From positions 3,382,385-3,446,384 of the forward strand of contig NC_019697.1 in the NCBI RefSeq assembly GCF_000317145.1: a stretch of 64,000 bases of DNA, read 5' to 3'. The notes under the pieces are model-generated. The model saw only the letters and a list, made by a program, of their open reading frames with translations. It had not been told where the DNA came from and made no database searches. The translations under genes were made by a program, and so were the position numbers. Shown here piece by piece: positions 16,458 through 25,986 of the stretch. Each line of letters begins with the position of its first letter. The stretch's first letter is position 1. The stretch comes from Chamaesiphon minutus PCC 6605 (lineage in GTDB: Bacteria; Cyanobacteriota; Cyanobacteriia; Cyanobacteriales; Chamaesiphonaceae).

Positions 16458-17996
16458 ATGTCAGATTTAACCGTTATCAAAAATGCATTTGCGAACCTCT
16501 GTCGCGGGGGTGCTGTGGCACTATCAATGCTGTTGCTGCCCCCATTTTTAGCCAGAATTTTAACTAAGGATACTTATGGTACCTGGCTATTAATTTTGCA
16601 ATTGAGCGCGTATGTAAGTCTGTTGGATCTAGGCATTCAGACAGTCATCGGTCGCTTTGTCGCTCACTACAATGAGTTAGGAGACATCAAAAAAAGAGAT
16701 AGCATCGTCAGCAGTGCCGTCGCCATGTTGACGGGATCGGCAACGATTGCACTCGTGGGGATCGCTCTCCTAGCATGGCAATTGCCGCAGCTATTTAAGG
16801 ATATGCCCGCGAATTTACAACAAGATGCCCAATTGGCATTGTTATGTGTGGGTTCGTCGCTGGCGGTGAGTTTGCCGCTAACGACATTTGGGGCAGTATT
16901 TCTGGGCTTACAACGTTATGATGTGCCAGCCTGGATTATCGGTAGCACGAAAATTTTAGCAGGCATACTAATTGTCTTAGTCGCTCAATCAACTCACAGT
17001 ATTGTAGTAATGGGAGTAGTCTTTGGCGCGACAAATATCGCGGCGGGATTGTGGCAATACCTCGCTTTTCGGAAGATGGCTGTTGGCTATCGCGTCTCTA
17101 CCAATTTAGTCTCCAAAAAATCCCTCGGCGAAGTGCTCGAATCTTGTCTGGCAATCTCGATATCTTCTTTGGGACTATTGATTGTCGGCGGTCTGGATAC
17201 GACTGTGATCGGTTTTTTCGACTATAAATCGGTATCCTACTATGCGCTGGCCGCGACGCTGACTAATTTCGTCTTTGGGGTGGCTAGTTCGATTCTCAAT
17301 ACGGTCATTCCCGTTGCTTCATCCGTCGGCGCGCGTAACGAACCAGCAAAACTCGGCGAATTGCTCGTATCGACAACTCGATATTCAGTCATTGTTCTAA
17401 TCGCCACCAATTTACCGCTATTATTGTTATCCAAAACCATCATGACGTTTTGGGTCGGTGCTGATTATGCCAACAATACCGATCGATTATTTGAGTGGTT
17501 GATTGCGGCAAATTTCGTCCGCCAAATTGGTTCGCCATACTTTACAATTGCCATCGGGTGCGGCGAACATCGGAAGATTATTCTATCACCATTAATCGAA
17601 GCAGTTGTCAACCTGATCGTCAGTGTGACATTGACATCCAGAATCGGTGCTAGTGGCGTCGCCATCGGTACGTTAGTCGGTGGTTTTGCCAGTGTCGGAC
17701 TGCATTATTTCTATAATCTACCGCGCACGAAAAAAATATTTATTGCCAATCGTAGCGATCTGATTGCAGTGGTCTCCAAACCGATCGCGATCGTGGTCAT
17801 TCCGATCGTCAGTTTATTCTTTATATACAAGTATGCGATCGCCGAGCAAAATCTCATCATTTCTACCCTAGTATCAGCTATTTTAACGCTCTTGAGTTGG
17901 GCGGGATTGTGGAAGTACGTGCTAACTGATGGAGATCGCGCTCTTGTTTTGTCATCTTTTCAAAGATTGGTATTACGCAGAAAACCTCAAAACTAA
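16458..17996 (+). CDS. Polysaccharide flippase (Wzx/MATE-like)
   Basis: A 512-residue polytopic membrane protein of the oligosaccharide flippase group. It begins VIKNAFANLCRGGAVALSMLLLPPFLARILTKDTYGTWLLIL, the usual first two helices of Wzx-type flippases, and has about 12-14 hydrophobic segments spread to the C-terminus. It would move undecaprenyl-linked repeat units to the periplasmic face. It follows rfbC after a 289-bp gap and is followed 21 bp later by a GT2 gene, so it belongs to the polysaccharide operon. Confidence 0.88.
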   Translation: MSDLTVIKNAFANLCRGGAVALSMLLLPPFLARILTKDTYGTWLLILQLSAYVSLLDLGIQTVIGRFVAHYNELGDIKKRDSIVSSAVAMLTGSATIALVGIALLAWQLPQLFKDMPANLQQDAQLALLCVGSSLAVSLPLTTFGAVFLGLQRYDVPAWIIGSTKILAGILIVLVAQSTHSIVVMGVVFGATNIAAGLWQYLAFRKMAVGYRVSTNLVSKKSLGEVLESCLAISISSLGLLIVGGLDTTVIGFFDYKSVSYYALAATLTNFVFGVASSILNTVIPVASSVGARNEPAKLGELLVSTTRYSVIVLIATNLPLLLLSKTIMTFWVGADYANNTDRLFEWLIAANFVRQIGSPYFTIAIGCGEHRKIILSPLIEAVVNLIVSVTLTSRIGASGVAIGTLVGGFASVGLHYFYNLPRTKKIFIANRSDLIAVVSKPIAIVVIPIVSLFFIYKYAIAEQNLIISTLVSAILTLLSWAGLWKYVLTDGDRALVLSSFQRLVLRRKPQN

Positions 17997-18017
17997 TATA
18001 TTTTAAGGCCATTATTC

Positions 18018-18977
18018 ATGTTGCCGAGTGTAGATATTATTATCGTTAATTGGAACGCAGGAGATCAGCTTCGTGATTGTCTAGATGCAGTTGCTAGTAG
18101 CGATTGCAATGAGTATAAGTTAGACAAAGTTGTCATTATCGATAATGCTTCGCGAGATCGCTCTCTAGAAGGACTAGAGCAGCTCAACCTACCGATCGAT
18201 GTAATTAGAAATACTGAAAATAAAGGTTTTGGAGCTGCTTGCAATCAAGGTGCGAGTATCGGTAGATCTGACTACATTTTGTTTCTCAATCCTGACACCA
18301 AAGTATCTCCAGATTCGATCGATAAAGCAGTAAATTGTCTCAGAGATACCGCTCGCCAGCAAGTGGGTGTAGTTAGTATTCAACTAGTGAATAGTCAGGG
18401 CGAAATTCAACGTAACTGTGCAAGATTTCCTACCCCAATGAATATTTGGTGTAGCATTTTGGGCATTGATAAGTTTGTTGTCAATAAGTTTACCAGTTAT
18501 ATCATGAATGACTGGAACCATCAAAATTCCCAACCAGTAGATCATGTAATTGGAGCTTTCTACCTAATTAGGCGCGATATCTTTCAAGCTTTAGATGGCT
18601 TTGATGAAACTTTCTTTGTTTATTTTGAAGACCTAGACTTATCCCATCGCGTTCATAAATTGGGATGGTCTTCTTATTATTTAGCAGATGCTCGGTCTTT
18701 TCATAAGGGCGGTGGCACTTCTGAATCAATCAAAGCAACGCGGGTCTTTTATTCGCTCAGGAGCAGAATGTTATATGGTTACAAACATTTTCATCCGCTT
18801 CAGGCAAATGCGATCGCTCTGGCATCTTTATCGATCGAGTTTACCAGCCGCATGATTTTCTCGTTGCTGAGGTTGTCCCCCTCCCAAGCCCAAGAAACGC
18901 TGTCTGCTTACGCTAAACTATTTGCTAATATTCCAGAGATCTATCGAGCCGTTCAGAAACAGTCGATCGCTAAATAA
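18018..18977 (+). CDS. Glycosyltransferase family 2, rhamnosyltransferase-like
   Basis: A 319-residue GT-A fold enzyme. The nucleotide-sugar site VDIIIVNWNAGDQLRDCL opens the protein; NKGFGAACNQGA and LFLNPDTKVSP (the DxD-like element) follow; GFDETFFVYFEDLDLSHRVHKLGW is the acceptor/catalytic segment. This pattern is typical of WbbL-type dTDP-rhamnose transferases, which fits the upstream rfbBAC genes, though donor identity is inferred. It is cytoplasmic and membrane-associated, adding a sugar to the lipid-linked intermediate. Confidence 0.9.
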   Translation: MLPSVDIIIVNWNAGDQLRDCLDAVASSDCNEYKLDKVVIIDNASRDRSLEGLEQLNLPIDVIRNTENKGFGAACNQGASIGRSDYILFLNPDTKVSPDSIDKAVNCLRDTARQQVGVVSIQLVNSQGEIQRNCARFPTPMNIWCSILGIDKFVVNKFTSYIMNDWNHQNSQPVDHVIGAFYLIRRDIFQALDGFDETFFVYFEDLDLSHRVHKLGWSSYYLADARSFHKGGGTSESIKATRVFYSLRSRMLYGYKHFHPLQANAIALASLSIEFTSRMIFSLLRLSPSQAQETLSAYAKLFANIPEIYRAVQKQSIAK

Positions 18978-19090
18978 TACCTAAAACTATCTAGGTTGTT
19001 TGCGGTATCATCGTCAAAATCGAGCGAAAATATCTCGATCGATCTTAGGGTAACTTAAAAACTAACGATCTATCACTCAATTTTTTGCAG

Positions 19091-20422
19091 ATGCTTCTAC
19101 CAATCGGTAAAAACTCATACAGCAGTCACTTGTATATTATCTTTTTAATATCCATGTGTTTGTTACCTTTTTCTACAGGAACGGGAGCTGGCTCATTTGT
19201 GGTGACTTTTGCTTTTCCCTTCTTAGTACTTCTGGCTGTTTTTATTTTTGGCAATCTGATTAGTAGAAAAGAAAGAATTAATTACCCCGATGACTTAAAA
19301 CTTACCTTGCTGTGTGCGTTAATACATACATTTTCAATTCTGATTACATCATTGATGAACGAAAGTTTGATCCAGTCTTTTGCGCGATCGATATTCAGCT
19401 TGATTGGATACCTAATACTTTTGTATATTACCTCAAACGCATCGATAAGTAAAGATGCAAAATTGGCTTATAACAAGATTTCTTGGGTACTGATTTTATC
19501 TGGTACAGTGATGGCAATTTATTTTATTGTCAATTTCTTACTGGCAATTCAACAAAATTCTTTAGATAAAGTCTTGCTAGAGCGAGAAAATGGGGGCTTA
19601 ATGTCGCTGCCTTGGGGTGCTTCTAATACTATTGCTGGATGTTTGATGATGCCATTTTTTCTGGCTTTAGAACGGGCATTCAACATGCAACCTTTTGGTA
19701 AGAAACAAAAATCGCCACTCATGTTTGGCTTCATGTTGATAATTATCATCGCGATCCTGATTACACAATCGAGAAATGTAATAGTTACATTAGCCATGGG
19801 TACTATCTTTATTGGGGGATTAACCAAAAATATCAAACCAACGCTGATCTTTTTAACAATTCTTGGAATCGTATTTGTCTTGCTCCTGAGCCTGTTAGGT
19901 CAAGATTTGGAAACAATCTTTGCAGCTAGACTTGGCGATCGAGCTCAAGATGTCGGTGGCTTTAATGGTCGGACGACGTTATGGGAAGTATCGCTTGCTT
20001 ACTTTGCGCTCCATCCATTCCAACCGCTCGGATATTTCGGGATGTTGGGAGAACTCGGTCACACAGCTCACAATGTATTTTTAACGACCTTATTAGAGCA
20101 GGGAGTATTAGGTTTGATAGCCTATCTCCTATTTCTGATTAATAATTTTTGGTACTGTGTGAAAAAAATGAATAGCAAAAGCTTATCATTCATGGCTAGA
20201 AAAAGAATGACACTTTATCTAATCGCAATGTTATGCATCCTTTTACAACTTCAATTTGAAGATTCTAACCTTACCGCTCAAAATATCATTTTCCAATGGA
20301 TTTTCTTGGCACTGATGTATTTGAGTTCTTACTGCGATACTCCCGAAGATGCTGATGACAACCGAGCTAATGCCCTATTAGCAGACGCTAGCATGAGGAA
20401 TCGTGCCAGATCGTCATATTGA
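19091..20422 (+). CDS. O-antigen polymerase/ligase-like membrane protein
   Basis: A polytopic protein of 443 residues from ATG 19091; the frame begins at a TTG six bases earlier. About ten hydrophobic helices are visible and there is a large loop before the C-terminal helices carrying RTTLWEVSLAYFALHPFQPLGYFGMLGELGHTAHNVFLTTLLEQG. The pattern of Arg, then GxG...H.H in that loop is typical of Wzy polymerases and WaaL ligases. In a locus with a Wzx flippase it most likely polymerises repeat units in the periplasm. The tail after residue 420 is charged and cytosolic. Confidence 0.85.
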   Translation: MLLPIGKNSYSSHLYIIFLISMCLLPFSTGTGAGSFVVTFAFPFLVLLAVFIFGNLISRKERINYPDDLKLTLLCALIHTFSILITSLMNESLIQSFARSIFSLIGYLILLYITSNASISKDAKLAYNKISWVLILSGTVMAIYFIVNFLLAIQQNSLDKVLLERENGGLMSLPWGASNTIAGCLMMPFFLALERAFNMQPFGKKQKSPLMFGFMLIIIIAILITQSRNVIVTLAMGTIFIGGLTKNIKPTLIFLTILGIVFVLLLSLLGQDLETIFAARLGDRAQDVGGFNGRTTLWEVSLAYFALHPFQPLGYFGMLGELGHTAHNVFLTTLLEQGVLGLIAYLLFLINNFWYCVKKMNSKSLSFMARKRMTLYLIAMLCILLQLQFEDSNLTAQNIIFQWIFLALMYLSSYCDTPEDADDNRANALLADASMRNRARSSY

Positions 20423-20494
20423 AGATCGTGGCTACATACGAACTGAAAATCATCTTTATTTATTTAATTATTAATTATTCACTATTTAAATCTC

Positions 20495-21556
20495 ATGTCT
20501 CATAAAGTTCTAGTTCTCACTAAGTATGGTTCGCTCGGTGGTAGTAGCAGATATCGGTTTTATCAGTATCTTCCTTATCTCAAATCTCAGGATCTCGATC
20601 TGACGATAGCTCCAATGTTGGATAATGATTATGTTGCCGATATCAATAGTGGCAAGAGAAATGTTGGTAAGATTTTATCGAAGTATTTCCAACACCTGAC
20701 TAGATTGCTGACCGATCGAGATTATGACTTACTGTGGATCGAAAAAGAGATTTTACCTTACTTGCCTGCATGGCTAGAAAAACTGATTGCTGGACATATA
20801 CCCTATGTGGTCGATTATGATGATGCTCAATTTCATCGCTACGATCTGTTTCCACCTAAAATCTTTAGAATGTTCTTCTCCAAGAAGATCGATAAGGTGA
20901 TGGCTAATGCCAAGTTGGTAGTTGCCGGGAATGAATACATCGCCCAAAGAGCCAGACAAGCAGGCGCAAAATGGATCGAAATCATTCCCACCGTCATCGA
21001 TTTAGATCGTTATTCATTAAAAAGTTCGACTACGCCGGGAGAATTCTTCAACGTCGGCTGGATTGGTTCGCCGCCAAATAGTAATTGTCTCCAACCACTG
21101 CAACCTGTCTTTGAAAATTTATACGCAAAATACATGTGTAAAGTCACTGTTGTTGGTGCGGGTAATATAGACCTCGGTAAGAGCGATTTAACCATCAAGG
21201 ATTGGTATGAAGACTCAGAAGTCGAAGATATTAAAAATTTCGATGTCGGCATCATGCCGCTCCGCGATACCCCTTGGGATCGAGGTAAATGTGGGATCAA
21301 ACTAATTCAATATATGGCTTGTGGTTTACCTGTGGTCGGTACCCCCATCGGTGTCAATCAAGATATTATCCAGCATGGGGTCAATGGCTTTCAGGCTACT
21401 AGTTTGGATGAGTGGAATAATTACTTATCCAAACTAGCTAACGACCCAGATTTATGTCGAGAAATGGGAGTCAAAGGCAGAGCGATGGTCGAAGCTAGCT
21501 ATTGTTTGCAGGTCACCGCCCCCAAAATGGCGCAGCTACTTAAGTCATCGATCTAG
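20495..21556 (+). CDS. Glycosyltransferase family 4-like
   Basis: A 353-residue GT-B enzyme. The N-terminal domain starts KVLVLTKYGSLGGSSRYRFYQYLPYL, a common acceptor-domain opening. The C-terminal donor domain shows FNVGWIGSPPNS, FDVGIMPLRDTPWDRGKCGIKLIQYMACGLPVVGTP (the E/K-rich nucleotide-sugar region with GIKLIQYMA) and a final helix VTAPKMAQLLKSS. It is the last gene of the plus-strand block. Sugar specificity cannot be told from sequence. Confidence 0.9.
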   Translation: MSHKVLVLTKYGSLGGSSRYRFYQYLPYLKSQDLDLTIAPMLDNDYVADINSGKRNVGKILSKYFQHLTRLLTDRDYDLLWIEKEILPYLPAWLEKLIAGHIPYVVDYDDAQFHRYDLFPPKIFRMFFSKKIDKVMANAKLVVAGNEYIAQRARQAGAKWIEIIPTVIDLDRYSLKSSTTPGEFFNVGWIGSPPNSNCLQPLQPVFENLYAKYMCKVTVVGAGNIDLGKSDLTIKDWYEDSEVEDIKNFDVGIMPLRDTPWDRGKCGIKLIQYMACGLPVVGTPIGVNQDIIQHGVNGFQATSLDEWNNYLSKLANDPDLCREMGVKGRAMVEASYCLQVTAPKMAQLLKSSI

Positions 21557-21578
21557 ATTGCTGGTGGCTGGTTCTTAA

Positions 21579-22799
21579 TTAACAAATATTGCTAACGGCA
21601 TAACACTGTTGCAAAGCTTTCTCGACCTCAGGATAGATATCAAATCCTAGGGGTTTTCTAGATAACTGCTTGGTTTTACCGCGTCGAACTGCCGCCTCTG
21701 CACCATTGGGAATCTTGTTTTGCCACCAGTCTGTACCCTCACTGTAGAACCAAGCATACCGATCTGTCGTCCGTAGGGCATGGTAAACATTGTTTTCGAG
21801 GAATCGGAGGCGGTCTTCTGGCGACAGAAAATAGGGCATTGCCTTACCGTAGCGGAAATCTTTGTTGCCAGTGGGAAAGTGATGGAGCGTTAGATCTAAA
21901 TAGACAGCTTGACCGAGTTTTACCTGTTTGGCATACTTACGATCGTTTTTAGGATCGACTAACAATCGCGCCTTGTTGAAGACTAAATCCCGACTTTCAT
22001 CAAAAAAATTGACCCGATAGAAGTAGTACGCCCATTCATTGCCATCAATAAGCACAGAATTTGACTTAGCAACATCGAGCATCCCATTAATAAAAGCTGG
22101 CCAGAGTCCGTATTTATGCGCGGCGAGTTGTTCTTGCACCTGGGCGGGAGTCAATGGTTTGGCCCACAAATCCTTCAACCAACTCATCAATGCTAATGTC
22201 AGTACTTGCGTCCCTGGCTGAGCTGTTTGCAATGTTGTCATAAACTGAGCACCACGCTTGCGTACCTGTCGTTGATAGGCCGCAAATGTTTTGTCACGGT
22301 GTTGTGTCGGTCGATCTTGATATTGCCACGGACTATTCTTGGTATAAGGTTCCGAATCAAAAGCGATACCGCGCAAGCGACCTACTTTGGCCGTTTTACC
22401 AAAGTTCTGAATATTTTTTTGAGCAGCAGCCCAGTCAGTATCATTAAACCAGTCCCAATCATCGTCCATCCCCGACCACATGACGACAAAGTTGTCTGTC
22501 AGACGAGCGGATTTAATCGCCGCCAAATCGCGGCGATCTTGTTTGAATGCAGCATCGGGATAGGCAGTTTTTTTAAAAACCTCTTTGCCTGCATTTAACT
22601 TCAGAATTACACCATCAAAAGGACGTTGTTCCATTTCTTTGAGATGCTGACGGATAAAATTTGGTGTGGGCGCGCCCCAGCCATATTCAATTAATTTCTT
22701 TGGCGTTAGTCGAGCACCGATCGCCATGGTTGGCTGGTAGATAACGATTAGCAGTGCTAATAACATGCACGCCCAAAATAACTTACGATCGATCTTCAT
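21579..22799 (-). CDS. Secreted glycoside-hydrolase-like protein
   Basis: About 406 residues from ATG 22799; the frame opens at a GTG at 22829. The N-terminus is a signal sequence (KLFWACMLLALLIVIYQPTMAIGA). The mature protein reads like a TIM-barrel sugar hydrolase: EYGWGAPTPNFIRQHLKEM, PFDGVILKLNAG, RLRGIAFDSEPY (acidic pair at a strand end), VLTLALMSW, LIDGNEWAYYF and YAWFYSEGTDWW (aromatic/acidic groove). I cannot assign a CAZy family. Its place inside a polysaccharide locus but on the opposite strand suggests trimming or turnover of the exported polymer. Confidence 0.6.
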   Translation of the reverse strand: MKIDRKLFWACMLLALLIVIYQPTMAIGARLTPKKLIEYGWGAPTPNFIRQHLKEMEQRPFDGVILKLNAGKEVFKKTAYPDAAFKQDRRDLAAIKSARLTDNFVVMWSGMDDDWDWFNDTDWAAAQKNIQNFGKTAKVGRLRGIAFDSEPYTKNSPWQYQDRPTQHRDKTFAAYQRQVRKRGAQFMTTLQTAQPGTQVLTLALMSWLKDLWAKPLTPAQVQEQLAAHKYGLWPAFINGMLDVAKSNSVLIDGNEWAYYFYRVNFFDESRDLVFNKARLLVDPKNDRKYAKQVKLGQAVYLDLTLHHFPTGNKDFRYGKAMPYFLSPEDRLRFLENNVYHALRTTDRYAWFYSEGTDWWQNKIPNGAEAAVRRGKTKQLSRKPLGFDIYPEVEKALQQCYAVSNIC

Positions 22800-22869
22800 C
22801 TGCATAAATAAAATACCAATTATATACACGCTTAACTATAACCCGATCGATAGGCTGTCGAGCATCTAA

Positions 22870-23079
22870 GAGGATGTCTGAAAAGTCTAATTGCTTCGTT
22901 TGCAGTGGGTAAATCCCCCTGTCTTGTCGCACACAAACGGGAGGGAACCTCCCGTTCGATGCGCCGCTAAATCCCCCTTGAAAAGGGGGACTAAGAGTCT
23001 GGTTCCTCCATTTTTAAGGGGGGCTAGGGGGGATTTACTAGGGTTTAAGCTTAACGGAATTGAGTTTTCAGACATCCTC
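22870..23079. mobile_element. MITE-like element with TAA duplication
   Basis: A 210-bp element with terminal inverted repeats GAGGATGTCTGAAAA (left, from 22870) and its complement ending at 23079. It is flanked on both sides by TAA (22867-22869, 23080-23082), a likely target duplication. It encodes no transposase. Its interior has CCCCCTTGAAAAGGGGG-type palindromes and a GTCTTGT small element at 22921-22966. The right 69 bp recur at 46472-46540. Confidence 0.8.
22921..22966. repeat. Small palindromic element (GTCTTGT family), copy 2
   Basis: 46 bp starting GTCTTGTCGC and ending GCGCCG, with CT on both sides (22919-22920, 22967-22968). The centre is the palindrome CGGGAGGGAACCTCCCG. It is inserted in the MITE-like element, so it is younger than that element. 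Confidence 0.7.
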
Positions 23080-23082
23080 TAA

Positions 23083-23402
23083 GAAAAGGCAGAGGGTAAA
23101 GATATAGAGGATAGAGGGTGGACGATCGAGATCTAGATGCAATTTAGATTTCAGGCCGCTTAGGATAGCTATTGAATAATTTTAGCGATCGATTGTTGGA
23201 TGGCATTTCGAGCGAGCTTTCAATCATTAATTTAAATATCACCTCCAGCAATTAAACCCTTGACACTTAGCATAATTGCGCAAATATCAAACGTTAAATA
23301 TTTTTAAACATTCATGTCGTTCGTCGATATATCTCAATTTTATTGACATCGTTACTAGCCGTGGTTAGAATGATGTTTGCATACTCTTATTAATTAAATA
23401 TT
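23083..23402. other. AT-rich leader without gene
   Basis: A 320-bp stretch between the MITE-like element and the next glycosyltransferase gene. Degenerate purine-rich heptamers occur at about 23087-23120; otherwise nothing is recognised. Confidence 0.5.
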
Positions 23403-24611
23403 ATGGTTAAAAATAAAAGCTTGAAAATGACTATTGTATCGGATTATTTATTTTATAAAGATAGAGACGGTAATTATTGGTCTGAAGTGCCATGGGATTT
23501 AGAATTCACTAATTTATTTGCTCCTAATGCATTTGTATATCTAGTTGGTAAAGTCAAAAATGTCGATACGCCTAATGTTATTCATCATTTAGTAGATTGT
23601 AATTATTATGAAGTCCTACCGCTCTCAAACTGGACTGGATTGAGACAATGGCTAAAACTAACTCCAGAGATTATTCGTACCGTCAAGAAGCACTATCATG
23701 AGGTCGATGTTGTTATCCTCAAATTATTTTACTTAAACTCTGTTTTGGTATGGTTTTGTAGTCGATTTTGGAAATCTGGGAAGCAGCCAGTGTTGGCAAG
23801 TTTGCTAGTCGGCGATTCAGAAGAAGCATTTTTACTCAGAGATGATGTGGTGAGTTCGAGCTGGCTCAGGAGTGGCTCGGCAAAATTAGTTAAATATGTA
23901 ATCTCACTCATGCAGTATGATGTCGATGTTGCTGGATTTGTGGCTGAGTTTTTACATCGTAAATTCGCACCAAAACGTCAGGATGTCGTTATTAGTAATG
24001 AATCTTGGCTGAAAGAATGGATGTTTAGCAATCGATCGAGATCGCTGCACGATCGTCCGACTAGAATCTTATTTGTCGGCAGGTTGATCGATCGCAAACG
24101 CATCTATAGCCTCACAGAGACGGTCATCGATCTGATAAAGTCGGGTCGCAACATCCATCTGACGATCGTCGGCGACGGTGTATTAATGCCAGCAATTAAG
24201 GAATTAATTGCCACCCATCAGCTTCAAGCTCACTTTACCCTAACAGGCTGGTTGCGTCCGCTATCACCAGAATTGATCGATTGCTACCGCGAGCATGATA
24301 TTTTCTGTCTTCCTTCCTATGCCGAAGGATTGCCCCTGGTTATTTTAGAGGCAATGGCTAATGGTGTAGCCACGATCGCGACCGATGTTTCTGGGATTCC
24401 TGAAATCATTCGTCACGAGCAAACAGGACTGTTAATTCCACGGGATGACAAAGCTGCCTTAAATCAAGCCATCTGTCGATATCTAGACGAACCCGAACTA
24501 TGGCGCAAATGTATCGATAATGGCTATGAAGTCGCCAAACAGAATAGTTTTGTCGCCGCACGCTCTAAATTTGCTAACGCAGTGATGAAAGCGATCGAAC
24601 ACCAGCACTAA
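23403..24611 (+). CDS. Glycosyltransferase family 4
   Basis: A 402-residue GT-B enzyme. The donor half is clear: RILFVGRLIDRKRIYSLTETV, LTIVGDGVLMPAIKELI, FTLTGWLRPLSPELIDCYREHDIFCLPSYAEGLPLVILEAMANGVATIATDVSGIPEII (the E-x7-E element), and HEQTGLLIPRDDKAAL. It has a long AT-rich leader and is not in tight linkage with neighbours. It probably adds one sugar in the locus polysaccharide. Confidence 0.92.
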   Translation: MVKNKSLKMTIVSDYLFYKDRDGNYWSEVPWDLEFTNLFAPNAFVYLVGKVKNVDTPNVIHHLVDCNYYEVLPLSNWTGLRQWLKLTPEIIRTVKKHYHEVDVVILKLFYLNSVLVWFCSRFWKSGKQPVLASLLVGDSEEAFLLRDDVVSSSWLRSGSAKLVKYVISLMQYDVDVAGFVAEFLHRKFAPKRQDVVISNESWLKEWMFSNRSRSLHDRPTRILFVGRLIDRKRIYSLTETVIDLIKSGRNIHLTIVGDGVLMPAIKELIATHQLQAHFTLTGWLRPLSPELIDCYREHDIFCLPSYAEGLPLVILEAMANGVATIATDVSGIPEIIRHEQTGLLIPRDDKAALNQAICRYLDEPELWRKCIDNGYEVAKQNSFVAARSKFANAVMKAIEHQH

Positions 24612-24834
24612 TTACCCGCAACCACAGGGGTGCAGGCTAGCGATGAAATCAACGTTGCCAATCTCCAGTACGATCCTGTCACTCTGCCTAAATATACTAG
24701 TGCCTAGTTTGAACCTAGGGTACCCATAAGGGGCACTCCTACGGATTAATTGTGTAGGGGTGCCCCTTGCGGATGAAATCGCGCTGTGCTCTCATTATTT
24801 CATATCACCTCTTCAGCAACGCCACGAACTGAAC

Positions 24835-25986
24835 TCAAGACAGCATTTTGTCAGCCAGATTAGCAATAATCGCACCCCATCTTAAATTAGTTTGATAGTG
24901 CTCGAAGCAATTTTTTCCCAGCGTATCTCTGAGTTCGCGGTTCTCTACGATAGCTTCGATCCGCTCGATGGCTTGGGATAAGTTTCCCCGCTCGAATACA
25001 TAACCAGTTTCACCTTCAATTACGGCTTCTCGGAGTCCGCCGACATCCGAAACAATTACCGGACAGCCATTATAATATGCGATCGGGATCACTCCACTCT
25101 GTGATGCATCAATGTATGGTAAGAGAACGGCAAAAGATTGAATCATTAGCTCGTCTACTTCTTCATTACTCAAAAATCTATTAACGATCGTCAGATTGGT
25201 AAGGTTGTCGATTCGATCTTGATATTCGCGGAGATCTCCTCTACCTGCGAGCACAAACCGAACGTCAGTATGATGCTCTTGAAAATAGCGCGCGGCATCC
25301 AAAAATAAATCGATGCCCTTATACTTATCTAATCGGCCCGATAACGTTATGTACTTGAGGCTACTGCTAGAACTTTGATGGTATTTACTATCATTTACTC
25401 GATTGACACCATGCAATGAAACTATTACTCGTTCGGGTTTAATTTTGAACCTAGTAACTAGCATTTGCTTGAGAGTATAACCGTAGACGACGAGCACATC
25501 CGATCTAGCTATCTGCCAAGACTGAAACAGATCTATCAATGTATAGTTCTTGGTTGCAGCATGTGGCTTAACATCATGAATGTGGGAAAACAGCTTAACC
25601 TGGGGATTAGCAAAATTAGCAAAGAGTCTAAATAAAACTAAAGCAACTGGATTGAGTGGATGTGCGGAGATAAAATAACAAGCTTCTGGCTTGGTTTTAA
25701 TATAAATAGATAGAATTTTAAATAGTAAGATTGGGTTGAAAACATCCATCGCCATCGATAAATGTTTTCGCGAATTTGATAGTTTAAATAGCTCGAACTT
25801 AGTGTCGGCATTGCCAGTACTAACTATCTCTGGTTGATAGTCCCGATCGGTAATGGCTGTGACTTTAGCTAAGCTAGCAAAATTGCCAATATAAGAATCT
25901 GCGATTAACTTCATGCCTTCTTTCGTGTTGAAGGAAATTAGCAGCAATTTATTATTAGCAGTTTCTTGTTTGAGATTAGCAGCCAT
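24835..25986 (-). CDS. Glycosyltransferase family 4
   Basis: A 383-residue GT-B enzyme. Donor-domain signatures are YITLSGRLDKYKGIDLFLDAARYF, VRFVLAGRGDLREYQ, QSFAVLLPYIDASQSGVIPIAYYNGCPVIVSDVGGLREAVIEGETGYVFERG. The E-x7-E motif is relaxed (SGVIPIAYYNG in place of EGxPxxxxEA), as in amylovoran-type and other non-canonical GT4 enzymes. It is transcribed against its neighbours with its own control region. Sugar specificity is unknown. Confidence 0.88.
   Translation of the reverse strand: MAANLKQETANNKLLLISFNTKEGMKLIADSYIGNFASLAKVTAITDRDYQPEIVSTGNADTKFELFKLSNSRKHLSMAMDVFNPILLFKILSIYIKTKPEACYFISAHPLNPVALVLFRLFANFANPQVKLFSHIHDVKPHAATKNYTLIDLFQSWQIARSDVLVVYGYTLKQMLVTRFKIKPERVIVSLHGVNRVNDSKYHQSSSSSLKYITLSGRLDKYKGIDLFLDAARYFQEHHTDVRFVLAGRGDLREYQDRIDNLTNLTIVNRFLSNEEVDELMIQSFAVLLPYIDASQSGVIPIAYYNGCPVIVSDVGGLREAVIEGETGYVFERGNLSQAIERIEAIVENRELRDTLGKNCFEHYQTNLRWGAIIANLADKMLS

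Noticed and set aside
16210-16470. 86-codon frame between rfbC and the flippase gene
   Set aside because: No family-like pattern, overlaps the flippase start, and reads like palindromic spacer sequence.
22887-23082. Overlapping frames on both strands of the MITE-like element
   Set aside because: They are by-products of C- and G-rich palindromes within the element (PLAPLKNGG-type translations are typical of such repeats).
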